NCBI GenBank assembly: GCA_964640665.1
Contig: CAZXHT010000006.1
Coordinates: 1-64,000, forward strand
Direction of reading: 5' to 3'
DNA from: DATKYQ01 sp964640665
GTDB taxonomy: Bacteria > Myxococcota > B64-G9
Length of the DNA stretch: 64,000 nt
Shown: piece by piece, positions 41,021 through 49,933 of the stretch
Layout: the number at the start of each line of letters is the position of its first letter
Position numbering within the stretch: the first letter of the stretch is position 1
Notes under the pieces: model-generated
Database searches by the model: none
Told to the model about the DNA's origin: nothing
Seen by the model: only the letters and a program-made list of their open reading frames with translations
Program-made: the position numbers and the translations under genes

Positions 41021-41290
41021 ATGGCCAAGCGAGACAGGGGTAAGCCAAAGGTGAGGACGGGCAGGGTAATTGGCGACAAGATGGAGAAGACGGTCGTGGT
41101 TGAGGTGCACGCCAAGGTTCTGCACCCTGTGTACAAGAAATATGTGCAGCGACGCAGGCGATTCAAGGCTCACGATGCCGGCGGAGCCTGTCGCCTTGGC
41201 GATCGTGTCGAAATCGTCGAGTCGCGCCAATACAGCAAGAGCAAGCACTGGCGCGTTCGCAAGGTGATCGAACGCGGAGTACAGGAATAG
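41021..41290 (+). CDS. rpsQ: 30S ribosomal protein S17
   Basis: 89 residues; RTGRVIGDKMEKTVVVEV, HPVYKKYVQRRRRFKAHD and GDRVEIVESRQYSKSKHWRV are standard. Three bases behind rpmC. Confidence 0.97.
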   Translation: MAKRDRGKPKVRTGRVIGDKMEKTVVVEVHAKVLHPVYKKYVQRRRRFKAHDAGGACRLGDRVEIVESRQYSKSKHWRVRKVIERGVQE

Positions 41291-41337
41291 TCGGGCAAGA
41301 AATCGGCCCGCAAGCGACAGGGAGACAGGAGACAGCC

Positions 41338-41706
41338 ATGATCCAGATGCAAACCATACTCAACGTTGCGGACAACTCCGGGGCAAAGCGCGTCCAGTGC
41401 ATAAAGGTCCTGGGCGGATCCAAGCGCAAGTATGCCAGCATCGGTGATATAGTGGTTGTTTCCGTCAAGGAGGCATTGCCCGGCTCGAAAGTCAAGAAGG
41501 GCGAGGTTCGCCGGGCGGTGATCGTCAGGGTGGCAAAGGAGATCGGTCGGCCGGACGGAACCTATATCAAGTTCGACGACAACTCCGCCGTGCTGATTAG
41601 CCCCCAGAAGGAGCCCATCGGCACGCGCATCTTCGGGCCGGTGGCGCGTGAGTTGCGCGCCAAGAACTTCATGAAAATCGTCTCCCTGGCGCCGGAGGTG
41701 CTGTGA
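41338..41706 (+). CDS. rplN: 50S ribosomal protein L14
   Basis: 122 residues starting IQMQTILNVADNSGAKRVQC, with KRKYASIGDIVVVSVKEA and RGTR-like IGTRIFGPVARELR. AGGGAGACAGGAG upstream. Confidence 0.98.
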   Translation: MIQMQTILNVADNSGAKRVQCIKVLGGSKRKYASIGDIVVVSVKEALPGSKVKKGEVRRAVIVRVAKEIGRPDGTYIKFDDNSAVLISPQKEPIGTRIFGPVARELRAKNFMKIVSLAPEVL

Positions 41707-41736
41707 GATCGGCCGGGTGTGGAAAGGGTTTGTAAA

Positions 41737-42063
41737 ATGGCAATGAAGCTGAGGAAGAATGACATGGTTGTGGTGCTCACCGGCCGGGACAAGAGCCGCC
41801 AGGGCAAGGTTCTTGATGTCCTGCGCGCGAAACAGCGCGTCCTGGTCGAAGGCATAAACATGGTCAAGCGCCACGTCAAATCCGGCAGCGATCCAAAGGC
41901 GCCGCAGGGCGGGATCATCGAGGTGGCGGCGCCGATTCATGTCTCGAACGTAAAGCTGGTATGCGGCAAGTGCAATCAGCCGACGACGGCCGGGATCAGG
42001 CTGCTCGAAAACGGCAAGAAGGTACGTTTTTGCCGCAAGTGCAAAGAGAGTTTAGACAAGTGA
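41737..42063 (+). CDS. rplX: 50S ribosomal protein L24
   Basis: Start at the internal ATG giving AMKLRKNDMVVVLTGRDK (108 residues); an earlier GTG at 41719 would add six residues and has no better site. KOW motif in residues 8-35. A zinc-finger-like pair CGKC ... CRKC is present near the C-terminus. Confidence 0.96.
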   Translation: MAMKLRKNDMVVVLTGRDKSRQGKVLDVLRAKQRVLVEGINMVKRHVKSGSDPKAPQGGIIEVAAPIHVSNVKLVCGKCNQPTTAGIRLLENGKKVRFCRKCKESLDK

Positions 42064-42088
42064 CCCCGACGCCGAAGGGATGCGAAAG

Positions 42089-42628
42089 ATGGCAAGGCTC
42101 AAGGAAGTGTACGACAAGGAAGTCATACCGAAGATGATGAAGCAGTTCGGTTACAAGAGCAGGATGCAGGTCCCGCGTCTTCATAAGATAGTCGTCAACA
42201 TGGGTCTGGGCGAGGCCTTGCAGAACCCTAAAATCATCGAGTCGTCCGTCAAGGAACTCGCGGCTATCACCGGCCAGCATCCAGTGACGACCAAGGCGAA
42301 GAAGTCGATCGCCAATTTCAAGTTGCGCGAGGGCATGACGATCGGGTGCAAGGTGACCGTAAGGAAGAGGCGCATGTACGAGTTTCTCGATCGTCTTGTA
42401 AGCGTTGCCATCCCCAGAGTGCGGGATTTCAAGGGCATTTCCGGGCGGGCCTTCGATGGCCAGGGAAGCTTCACGCTGGGGATCAAAGAGCAGATTATTT
42501 TTCCCGAGATCAACTATGACAAGATCGAGAAGATCAAGGGTATGAACATTTGTATTGTAACCACCGCCAAGACAGACGAGGAAGGTCGTGCCCTGCTGAC
42601 TCATCTGGGCATGCCATTTCGCAAGTAG
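42089..42628 (+). CDS. rplE: 50S ribosomal protein L5
   Basis: ATG at 42089 has GAAGGG 9 bases upstream, better placed than the ATG 9 bp earlier. 179 residues. KIVVNMGLGEA, TTKAKKSIANFKLREGM and GVKEQIIFPEI-like GIKEQIIFPEINYD mark L5, which binds 5S rRNA. Confidence 0.97.
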   Translation: MARLKEVYDKEVIPKMMKQFGYKSRMQVPRLHKIVVNMGLGEALQNPKIIESSVKELAAITGQHPVTTKAKKSIANFKLREGMTIGCKVTVRKRRMYEFLDRLVSVAIPRVRDFKGISGRAFDGQGSFTLGIKEQIIFPEINYDKIEKIKGMNICIVTTAKTDEEGRALLTHLGMPFRK

Positions 42629-42665
42629 TTCGTGGCGGGCGAGGCAATAGCGAGGAGATGATTTC

Positions 42666-42851
42666 GTGGCTAAGAAATCAAAGATAGCCCAGGCGAAAAG
42701 GAAGGCGAAGTTCAAGGTGCGCCAGTATAACCGCTGTCCCTTGTGCGGGCGCTCACGGGCCTACCTGCGCAAGTTCGACATGTGCAGGATCTGTTTCCGT
42801 AGCTTGGCGCTGTCAGGGGAGATCCCCGGCGTGACCAAGGCGAGCTGGTGA
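42666..42851 (+). CDS. rpsN: 30S ribosomal protein S14, zinc (type Z) form
   Basis: GTG start, 61 residues. The short zinc-binding form with CPLCGR and CRICFR, four Cys, as opposed to the 100-residue Cys-free form. Confidence 0.97.
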   Translation: MAKKSKIAQAKRKAKFKVRQYNRCPLCGRSRAYLRKFDMCRICFRSLALSGEIPGVTKASW

Positions 42852-42897
42852 CCGGCTGCACTGCTGCCGACCGCCCTCCCTGACGAGGAGTTAGACC

Positions 42898-43296
42898 ATG
42901 AGTATGTCCGATCCCATTGCCGATTTCCTGACGCGGATAAGGAACGCCTGCCAGGCGTCCAAGGACGAGGTGCTCATACCGGCGTCCAACATGAAGACAC
43001 GCCTGGCCGAGATCCTCCGCGAAGAAGGATATATAGAGGATTTCACCAGGGTGCCCGACAAGCTGCAGGGCTTACTGGTAGTCAAGCTGCGTTACGCTGA
43101 TGACGGCAAGACCGTCATTCGCGGATTGAAAAGAGAAAGCCGCCCCGGGCGGCGCGTCTACGTCGGCAGCGACGGCCTGCCCAAGGTTCGCAACGGGTTG
43201 GGCACCGCCGTCATTTCAACGTCACGCGGCATCTTGACTGACAAGCAGGCCCGCCGTCAGAAAGTCGGCGGGGAATACTTGTGCTCGGTCTGGTAG
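42898..43296 (+). CDS. rpsH: 30S ribosomal protein S8
   Basis: 132 residues; SDPIADFLTRIRNACQA, VGSDGLPKVRNGLGTAVIST and KVGGEYLCSVW are family motifs. In many bacteria S8 represses the spc operon. GACGAGGAG upstream. Confidence 0.97.
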   Translation: MSMSDPIADFLTRIRNACQASKDEVLIPASNMKTRLAEILREEGYIEDFTRVPDKLQGLLVVKLRYADDGKTVIRGLKRESRPGRRVYVGSDGLPKVRNGLGTAVISTSRGILTDKQARRQKVGGEYLCSVW

Positions 43297-43359
43297 TCGC
43301 GGCAACGACAACTGGCCCAGTTATAGCTGCCGGGGCTGGCGGCCGGAAAGGAAAGCGAC

Positions 43360-43899
43360 GTGTCACGGATAGGAAAAAAGCCAATTGAGATTCCCGACGG
43401 TGTGACTGTCAACGTCGGTGAGAAGACGGTGACCGTCAAGGGGCCAAAGGGAACGCTTGAAAGGCAGCTGCTGGCCGGTATTCGGCTGCAGTTGTCCGAA
43501 AACAAGCTGCAGGTGACTCGCGAGAAGGACGACCGCGACGGTCGCGCCAAGCAGGGATTGCTGAGGGCATTGGTGGCCAACATGGTTACCGGCGTCAGCA
43601 AGGGTTTCGAACGGGCGCTGGTAATCAGCGGGGTGGGTTACCGGGCCGAGAAAACGGGCGATGGCATAACGATGTTTCTGGGGTTTTCCCACAAGGTGGA
43701 GGTCAAGATTCCCGACGGCATCGAGGTGCTGATCGATAAGCCCACTCACCTGGTGGTCAAGGGAATCGATCGCGAGAAGGTGGGCCAGGTAGCGGCCAAG
43801 ATACGCTCTTTACGCCGCCCGGATCCCTACAAGGCCAAGGGCATTATCTACGAGGGCGAGAGGATCTTGCGCAAGGTCGGCAAGAAGGCCATCGGCTAA
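43360..43899 (+). CDS. rplF: 50S ribosomal protein L6
   Basis: GTG start, 179 residues; SRIGKKPIEIPDGVTV, LRALVANMVTGVSKGFER and RRPDPYKAKGIIYEGE are typical. Confidence 0.98.
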   Translation: MSRIGKKPIEIPDGVTVNVGEKTVTVKGPKGTLERQLLAGIRLQLSENKLQVTREKDDRDGRAKQGLLRALVANMVTGVSKGFERALVISGVGYRAEKTGDGITMFLGFSHKVEVKIPDGIEVLIDKPTHLVVKGIDREKVGQVAAKIRSLRRPDPYKAKGIIYEGERILRKVGKKAIG

Positions 43900-43918
43900 T
43901 ACAGCCAGGAGAACAAGG

Positions 43919-44290
43919 ATGATATACAACCTAAGAGACAAGCAGGCAAAGCGGCTAAAGCGACGGCGCAGGATCCGCGTGCGAGTTTCCGGCACGCCCG
44001 AGTGCCCCCGCCTGACCGTTTTCAGGAGCGCTAAAAACACCTTTGCCCAGGTCATAGACGACGAGAGCGGGCGGGTGATTGCGTCCGCCTCGACTCTCGA
44101 CAAGGAATTGCGGGACGCGCTCGGAGGCATCAAGAAGGCCGAGGCGGCAGGCAAGGTGGGTGCGCTGCTGGCCGAGCGCTGCTTAAAGAAAGAAATCAAG
44201 CGGGTCGTGTTCGATCGTAATGGCTACGCATACCACGGACGAGTAGCCCAGTTGGCCGCCGCCGCCCGTGAGAAAGGGCTGTCGGTGTGA
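43919..44290 (+). CDS. rplR: 50S ribosomal protein L18
   Basis: 123 residues; RRIRVRVSGTPECPRLTVFRS, VGALLAERCLKKEIKRVVFD and YHGRVAQLAAAAREKGL are standard. 5S rRNA binding. Overlaps rpsE by 4 bp. Confidence 0.97.
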   Translation: MIYNLRDKQAKRLKRRRRIRVRVSGTPECPRLTVFRSAKNTFAQVIDDESGRVIASASTLDKELRDALGGIKKAEAAGKVGALLAERCLKKEIKRVVFDRNGYAYHGRVAQLAAAAREKGLSV

Positions 44291-44802
44291 ACCAGAGAAT
44301 GAGAATGGATCGCGGAAGAGATAGCGAGTTTGACCTGATCGACCGGGTCATCAGCATTAACCGCGTGGCCAAGGTTGTCAAGGGTGGACGCCGCTTTCGC
44401 TTTGGCGCCATCGTCGTGGTGGGTGACGGCTCGGGTTCGGTGGGCGTCGGCAAGGGCAAGGCCAACGAGGTACCCGAGGCGATTCGCAAGGCCAACGAGA
44501 ACGCCCGGAAGGTGATGAAGAAGATTCCCCTGGTGGAAGGGACGATTCCGCACGAGGTGATCGGTCGCGCCGGAGCCGGCAGAGTGCTGCTCAGGCCGGC
44601 CCGTAAGGGAACCGGCGTCATTGCCGGCGGCCCGGTACGGGCGATTCTGGAAGTGGCCGGTGTACGGGACGTGTTGACCAAGTGTCTCGGCAGCAATAAC
44701 CCGCACAGCGTGGTGCGGGCGACGTTGGCGGCGCTGGATGACCTCGAGAGCCCGGAGCAGGTCGCCAGCAGGAGAAAACTGGCGATCGAGAAGATTGCCT
44801 GA
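44287..44802 (+). CDS. rpsE: 30S ribosomal protein S5
   Basis: GTG start inside the rplR stop; 171 residues. VISINRVAKVVKGGRRFRF and VGVGKGKANEVPEAIRKA are typical, and the C-terminal ARATLAAL-like block is present. Confidence 0.97.
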   Translation: MNQRMRMDRGRDSEFDLIDRVISINRVAKVVKGGRRFRFGAIVVVGDGSGSVGVGKGKANEVPEAIRKANENARKVMKKIPLVEGTIPHEVIGRAGAGRVLLRPARKGTGVIAGGPVRAILEVAGVRDVLTKCLGSNNPHSVVRATLAALDDLESPEQVASRRKLAIEKIA

Positions 44803-44826
44803 TTCGGGAATGAATTGAGGTCCAAA

Positions 44827-45009
44827 ATGGCGGGAAAGTTGAAAATCACTTTAATGAAAAGCAGAATCGGCCGGTTGCCCAAACAGCGCCAGGTGCTTGA
44901 CGGGCTGGGACTCAAGCGGCGGCAACAGGTCGTCGTGCGTGAGGACACACCGGCCATACGCGGTATGGTGAAAAAGATCGACTTCATGCTGGATGTCGAG
45001 GAGTGTTGA
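44827..45009 (+). CDS. rpmD: 50S ribosomal protein L30
   Basis: ATG with GAGG 6 bases upstream; 60 residues. KLKITLMKSRIGRLPKQRQV and a short LGLKRR loop identify L30. A TTG four codons earlier is part of the ribosome site. Confidence 0.96.
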   Translation: MAGKLKITLMKSRIGRLPKQRQVLDGLGLKRRQQVVVREDTPAIRGMVKKIDFMLDVEEC

Positions 45010-45038
45010 GCGGCTCCTGCATGGAAGCGGAGGATGTG

Positions 45039-45512
45039 ATGGGTTTGCACGATTTGACAGGCGCTTCGGGCGCAAGGAGAAAACGCAAGCGCATCGGGCG
45101 CGGTGCAGGCTCCGGCTGGGGCGGAACGGCCGGCCGCGGGCACAAAGGGCAGTTGTCGAGATCCGGGGCCCAGGTCGCGCCGGGCTTCGAGGGCGGTCAG
45201 ATGCCCTTGCAGCGGCGCATGCCCAAAAGAGGGTTCAAGAATTACTGCACCAAGCGTTACGCGGTTGTTCATGTCGGCGACCTCGATCGTTTCGATGCCA
45301 ACGCCGTGATCGATCCGGCAGCCCTGTGTGAGGCGGGCCTGCTGCGGAGGGTGCAAGACCTGGTCAAGGTGCTCGCAGACGGCGAGATCGGTAAACCGCT
45401 GGTTGTGCATGCCCAGGGGTTCAGCCAGGCGGCTAAGAAGAAGATCGAGGCCGCGGGCGGCAAGGCCGAGGTCATCGGGAAGATCAGGAAGATCAGGAAG
45501 ACGGCTCCCTGA
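45039..45512 (+). CDS. rplO: 50S ribosomal protein L15
   Basis: ATG with GGAGGA upstream; 157 residues. KRIGRGAGSGWGGTAGRGHKG, FEGGQMPLQRRMPKRGF and the C-terminal helix AAKKKIEAAGGKAEVI are conserved. Confidence 0.97.
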   Translation: MGLHDLTGASGARRKRKRIGRGAGSGWGGTAGRGHKGQLSRSGAQVAPGFEGGQMPLQRRMPKRGFKNYCTKRYAVVHVGDLDRFDANAVIDPAALCEAGLLRRVQDLVKVLADGEIGKPLVVHAQGFSQAAKKKIEAAGGKAEVIGKIRKIRKTAP

Positions 45513-45523
45513 GGAGGGACGTA

Positions 45524-46843
45524 GTGCCATCCGTATTCGGAAACTTGTCGAAGATCCCCGAGCTGCGCAAGCGGATTATCTTTACCGTCCTGATGCTGGG
45601 CATCTACCGCATCGGTGTGTTCGTCACGGTTCCCGGCGTGGATCGGGGTATCGTGCAGAAGCTTCTGGGAAGTAGCGGCGGGCTTTTGGGCTTGTTCAAT
45701 ATGTTCTCCGGCGGCGCCCTGCGCCAGATGTCGGTCTTCGCGCTGGGTATCATGCCCTACATCAGTGCCTCCATCATCCTGCAGTTGATGGCAGTGGTCG
45801 TTCCGGCCATCGAGCGTCTGCAGAAGGAAGGCGAGGTGGGGCGCAAGAAGATTACTCAGTACACGCGATACGGGACAGTGCTGCTGAGCATGATCCAGGG
45901 CATGGGGATAGCCTTTTACCTCGAGAGCCTGAAATCAAACCTGGGCGAGGCGGTTGTGGCCGACCCGGGTTGGCCGTTCAGGATCATGACAATCATCTCG
46001 CTGACCGCCGGCACGGCCTTCATCATGTGGCTGGGCGAGCAGATCACCGAGCGCGGCATCGGAAACGGCATTTCGCTGATCATCACAGCCGGTATCGTAG
46101 CAGCATTTCCCGACGCGATAATCAGCCTGGCCAGCTTCGTTCGCAAGGGCATCATGATGCCCTTCACGGTCTTCCTGGTGGCGATCGTCGCCGTCGGTGT
46201 GGTTGCAATAATCGTCTTTTTCGAAAGGGCCCAAAGGCGAATTCCGGTACAGTACGCCAGGCGGGTCGTCGGGCGCAAGATGTACGGCGGGCAGAGCACT
46301 CACCTTCCCTTGAAGGTGAACACCTCGGGCGTCATTCCGCCGATTTTCGCCTCGTCGATTCTCCTCTTCCCCGCCACCCTGGCCAATTTTATACAGAAGC
46401 CCTGGATGCAGGATTTCAAGGACATGCTCAGCCCCGGAAGCTGGAGTTACATGACGGTGTACGTCCTGCTGATCATCTTCTTCTGTTACTTCTACACGGC
46501 GGTCACCTTCAATCCCATCGACGTGGCCGACAACATGAAGAAATACGGCGGGTACATTCCGGGGATCAGGCCCGGCAAACAGACGGCTGTCTACATCGAC
46601 AAGGTGTTGAGCCGCATTACCTTCGGCGGGGCGCTGTACGTCTCGGCCGTGTGTGTCCTGCCAACCTTGATGATCCAGCAGTTCAACGTGCCGTTCTACT
46701 ATGGCGGAACCAGCCTGTTGATTGTCGTCGGGGTTTCACTCGACACGGTTTCGCAGATCGAGACACATCTCATCACCCGCCATTACGACGGCCTGACGGG
46801 GCCCAAGGGCCCGCGAATCAGAGGCCGCGGGCGCAAGAGCTGA
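45524..46843 (+). CDS. secY: protein translocase subunit SecY
   Basis: GTG start, 439 residues, ten membrane helices. FNMFSGGALRQMSVFALGIMP, ITERGIGNGISLII and the cytoplasmic loop with YARRVVGRKMYGGQSTHLPL are SecY signatures; it forms the inner-membrane channel with SecE and SecG. Follows rplO by 11 bp. Confidence 0.98.
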   Translation: MPSVFGNLSKIPELRKRIIFTVLMLGIYRIGVFVTVPGVDRGIVQKLLGSSGGLLGLFNMFSGGALRQMSVFALGIMPYISASIILQLMAVVVPAIERLQKEGEVGRKKITQYTRYGTVLLSMIQGMGIAFYLESLKSNLGEAVVADPGWPFRIMTIISLTAGTAFIMWLGEQITERGIGNGISLIITAGIVAAFPDAIISLASFVRKGIMMPFTVFLVAIVAVGVVAIIVFFERAQRRIPVQYARRVVGRKMYGGQSTHLPLKVNTSGVIPPIFASSILLFPATLANFIQKPWMQDFKDMLSPGSWSYMTVYVLLIIFFCYFYTAVTFNPIDVADNMKKYGGYIPGIRPGKQTAVYIDKVLSRITFGGALYVSAVCVLPTLMIQQFNVPFYYGGTSLLIVVGVSLDTVSQIETHLITRHYDGLTGPKGPRIRGRGRKS

Positions 46844-46854
46844 GGATGGCGCAG

Positions 46855-47499
46855 ATGAAGCTGGTATTGCTGGGCCCCCCAGGGGCCGGAAAAGGAACGC
46901 AGGCCAAGCGCCTGATCGAGAAGCTGAATATCCCGCAGATCTCGACGGGCGACTTACTGCGGGCGGCGGTGCGGGACGAGACAGAGTTGGGCCAGCGTGC
47001 CAAGGCCAAGATGGACGCCGGCCAGTTGGTGCCCGACGAGATTGTCATTGGCATGGTAAAGGAGCGCCTGAAAAAGGATGATTGTCGTCCGGGGTTCATC
47101 CTAGACGGGTTTCCACGCGCCGTGGCGCAGGCAGAGGCGCTGCAGGGCTTGTTGGCAGACGGAGGCGGGTTGGATCACGTTGTCAGCATAGAGGTGCCCG
47201 AAGAAGAGTTGGTGCGCAGGCTCACCGGCCGGCGTAGCTGCCCCAAGTGCGGCGCCATGTTCCACCTGGTTTTCTCGCCGCCTTCGAAAGAAGGCGTTTG
47301 CGACAAGTGCGGTGGGGAATTGATAACGCGGGCCGACGACAACGAGGACACCATTCGGAACCGCATCGCAGTGTACCGCGAGCAGACCGAGCCGTTGAAG
47401 GAGTTTTACGGGCGGCAGGATCTGCTGCGCCCTGTCGATGGCAGCGGGACACCCAAAGAGATCGAGCAAAAGATCGCCGAGGCGATCGGCAAGGCTTGA
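46855..47499 (+). CDS. adk: adenylate kinase, zinc-LID form
   Basis: The ATG at 46855 gives KLVLLGPPGAGKGTQA and has GAGG at 9 bases; an ATG three codons earlier is possible. 214 residues. P-loop GPPGAGKGT, STGDLLR and ILDGFPRAVAQAE are intact. The long LID carries CPKC and CDKC, so it probably holds structural zinc. Confidence 0.97.
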   Translation: MKLVLLGPPGAGKGTQAKRLIEKLNIPQISTGDLLRAAVRDETELGQRAKAKMDAGQLVPDEIVIGMVKERLKKDDCRPGFILDGFPRAVAQAEALQGLLADGGGLDHVVSIEVPEEELVRRLTGRRSCPKCGAMFHLVFSPPSKEGVCDKCGGELITRADDNEDTIRNRIAVYREQTEPLKEFYGRQDLLRPVDGSGTPKEIEQKIAEAIGKA

Positions 47500-47501
47500 A
47501 C

Positions 47502-48272
47502 ATGGCTATTTACCTGAAATCCAAGGCGGAAATAAAAACCATGCGCGAGGCGGATCGCATCGTCGCCAAGGTTCTCGACGCGGTGCGCGAACAGACGCGC
47601 CCGGGGGTGTCCACTCTCGATCTCGATCTGATGGCCGAGGAGATGACTCGCAAGATGGGTGCCGAGCCGGCTTTCAAAGGTTACCAGGGGGCCGGGCCCT
47701 ATCCTTTTCCCGGCAGCCTGTGCACGTCGATCAACGAGGAGGTCGTGCATGGCATTCCCTCGGCCAAGCGCAAGCTCAAGGAAGGCGATATCCTCAGCGT
47801 CGATTTCGGTACGCTGCTGGACGGCATGTACGGCGACGCGGCCATAACCATTCCGGTAGGACATGTCAGCCAGACGGCCGCACGTCTGATGCAAGTCACG
47901 CGTGATGCACTGGATTTGGCCATCGAAAAGGCCGTCCAGGTGGGCAAGCGCATTGGAGACATCGGAGCCGTCATCCAGGACTACGTAGAGGCGGAGGGCT
48001 TCTCGGTGGTCAGGGATTTCGTGGGTCACGGCGTTGGCCGGGATCTGCACGAAGAGCCCCAGATCCCTCACTATCGTTCTTCGGGGCACAACGAGCGAAT
48101 TCGAGCGGGCATGGTGTTGGCTGTAGAGCCAATGGTAAACGCCGGCACCTGGGAGGTGGAGACGGCTGCCGACGGGTGGACGCAGTTGACCCGGGACAGG
48201 AAGCTGTCCGCTCATTTCGAGCATTCCATTGCTGTTGATGAAGACGGGCCCATGGTTCTCAGCCGCCCGTGA
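47502..48272 (+). CDS. map: methionine aminopeptidase, type I
   Basis: Starts 2 bp behind adk; 256 residues. Removes the initiator Met in the cytoplasm. Metal ligands are seen in VDFGTLLDGMYGDAA (two Asp), GHGVGRDLHEEP (His), AVEPMV (Glu) and FEHSIAV (Glu). infA, often next, is absent. Confidence 0.97.
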   Translation: MAIYLKSKAEIKTMREADRIVAKVLDAVREQTRPGVSTLDLDLMAEEMTRKMGAEPAFKGYQGAGPYPFPGSLCTSINEEVVHGIPSAKRKLKEGDILSVDFGTLLDGMYGDAAITIPVGHVSQTAARLMQVTRDALDLAIEKAVQVGKRIGDIGAVIQDYVEAEGFSVVRDFVGHGVGRDLHEEPQIPHYRSSGHNERIRAGMVLAVEPMVNAGTWEVETAADGWTQLTRDRKLSAHFEHSIAVDEDGPMVLSRP

Positions 48273-48286
48273 AAGGGAGCACCAAG

Positions 48287-48421
48287 ATGAAGGTCAGAGC
48301 CTCTGTCAAGAAGATGTGCAAGAACTGCCGGATTATCAGGCGAAGAGGCATTGTCAGGGTACTTTGCAAGAATCCCAGGCACAAGCAGCGCCAGGGGTTC
48401 AAGATATCAACGAAGGTTTGA
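48287..48421 (+). CDS. rpmJ: 50S ribosomal protein L36, zinc form
   Basis: Too short for most gene callers: ATG at 48287, 44 residues. Starts KVRASVKKMCKNC and holds the zinc set C-x2-C ... C-x4-H (CKNPRH). The usual end is at KQRQG; here seven residues FKISTKV follow, running into the ribosome site of rpsM. Confidence 0.95.
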   Translation: MKVRASVKKMCKNCRIIRRRGIVRVLCKNPRHKQRQGFKISTKV

Positions 48422-48434
48422 AGGAGGTGTAGCG

Positions 48435-48818
48435 GTGGCACGTATTGCGGGCGTAGACCTGCCCAGAAACAAGCGGATCGTCATTGCCTTGACCTATATC
48501 TACGGCATCGGCAACACGCGCGCTGTGAAGATCGTGCAGGAGGCGAATCTCGATCCCGGCAAGCGCACGGACAAGCTCACCGAGGATGACGTCAAGAAGC
48601 TGCGCGAGTTTATCGACGCCAACTACAAGGTCGAAGGAGATCTGCGGCGCGAAGTATCGATGAACATCAAACGCCTGATGGATCTCAATGCTTACCGCGG
48701 CATGCGGCACCGCCGCGGCTTGCCGACCAGGGGCCAGCGCACGCACACGAACGCGAGGACACGCAAAGGGCCACGCAGGTCCATCGTCAAGAAGAAGGGA
48801 GCGGTCCGTAGCAAGTAG
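48435..48818 (+). CDS. rpsM: 30S ribosomal protein S13
   Basis: GTG start with AAGGAGG 8 bases upstream, giving ARIAGVDLPRNKRIVIALTY. 127 residues. GMRHRRGLPTRGQRTHTNART is the conserved tail. An ATG further upstream lies inside rpmJ and is rejected. Confidence 0.98.
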   Translation: MARIAGVDLPRNKRIVIALTYIYGIGNTRAVKIVQEANLDPGKRTDKLTEDDVKKLREFIDANYKVEGDLRREVSMNIKRLMDLNAYRGMRHRRGLPTRGQRTHTNARTRKGPRRSIVKKKGAVRSK

Positions 48819-48853
48819 GGCGGCCGCGAGCAATTCAGGCAAGGAGAGACTCA

Positions 48854-49231
48854 GTGGCGAAAACGAAGAAGAAGATAAAGAAGCACGTGCAGAGCGGAAT
48901 CGCGCACGTCAGGGCGACGTTCAACAACACGATTGTCACCATAACCGACGTTGCCGGCAACGTCATAGCTTGGTCGAGCGCCGGAGCGCGAGGGTTCAAG
49001 GGCTCGCGCAAGAGCACTCCGTTTGCCGCCCAGCTTGCCGCGCAAGACGCCGCCAAGAAGGCTCAGGATAACGGAATGCGGCAGCTCGGCGTCGAGGTCA
49101 AGGGGCCGGGGGCCGGCCGTGAGGCGGCCATCAGGGCGCTGCAGGCTTCCGGTTTGAAAGTGACGATGATCAAGGACGTGACGCCAATTCCACATAACGG
49201 TTGCCGGCCGCCGAAACGGCGGCGGGTCTGA
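48854..49231 (+). CDS. rpsK: 30S ribosomal protein S11
   Basis: GTG start, 125 residues. ATFNNTIVTITDVAGNVIAW and the end PIPHNGCRPPKRRRV identify S11. Confidence 0.98.
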   Translation: MAKTKKKIKKHVQSGIAHVRATFNNTIVTITDVAGNVIAWSSAGARGFKGSRKSTPFAAQLAAQDAAKKAQDNGMRQLGVEVKGPGAGREAAIRALQASGLKVTMIKDVTPIPHNGCRPPKRRRV

Positions 49232-49255
49232 TGTCAAGATAGTAAGGAGGATCTC

Positions 49256-49882
49256 GTGGCTCTCTATACGGGTTCTGTCTGTAAGTTCTGTCGGCGGGAA
49301 AAGCTCAAGCTGTTTCTGAAGGGCGACCGATGCTTTACCGAGAAATGTTCGGTTGATCGCCGTCCCTACCCACCGGGTGAACACGGACAACGCAGAAGCA
49401 AGTTCTCTTCATACGGCGCCCAGCTCAGGGAGAAGCAGAAAGTGAAGAGGATATATGGTTTCTTGGAAAAGCAGTTCAGGATCACGTTCAAGCGCGCCCA
49501 GAGGATGAAGGGCATCAAGGGCGAGAACCTGCTTTTGATCCTGGAGCGCAGGCTGGACAACATGGTTTTTCGCATGGGGTTCGCCCGCACCCGTCGCGAA
49601 GCCCGTCAGCTGGTCAGGCATGGCCATTTCCGGGTAAACGGAAAAAAGGTGTCGGTGCCTTCGTACCAGCTGAACGTCGGGGACGAGGTACAGATAAAGG
49701 AGGGCAGCCGCAAGATCGATCTGTTCGCGGATGCCATGGAGGGCGCCGAGCGCCGGGGTCTACCGGCATGGATCGAGCTGGACCGCAAGGAGATGAAGGC
49801 GGTTGTTTCCGCCTTCCCGAGCCGCGAAGATATTACCATGCCGATCCAGGAGCAGATGATCGTCGAGCTGTACTCGAAGTAA
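49256..49882 (+). CDS. rpsD: 30S ribosomal protein S4, zinc form
   Basis: GTG start with AAGGAGG upstream; 208 residues. The N-terminus has CKFC ... C-x4-C (Cys 9, 12, 26, 31), the zinc knuckle known from Thermus S4. S4 domain: MVFRMGFARTRREARQLVRH. Confidence 0.97.
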   Translation: MALYTGSVCKFCRREKLKLFLKGDRCFTEKCSVDRRPYPPGEHGQRRSKFSSYGAQLREKQKVKRIYGFLEKQFRITFKRAQRMKGIKGENLLLILERRLDNMVFRMGFARTRREARQLVRHGHFRVNGKKVSVPSYQLNVGDEVQIKEGSRKIDLFADAMEGAERRGLPAWIELDRKEMKAVVSAFPSREDITMPIQEQMIVELYSK

Positions 49883-49933
49883 AACGTAAACGGGCCCCAC
49901 GGCACGTTGGTTCGGAAAGACTCAGGAGGAGTG

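Noticed and set aside
44196..45530. 444-residue minus-strand frame across rplR, rpsE, rpmD and rplO
   Set aside because: Four ribosomal proteins are certain on the plus strand.
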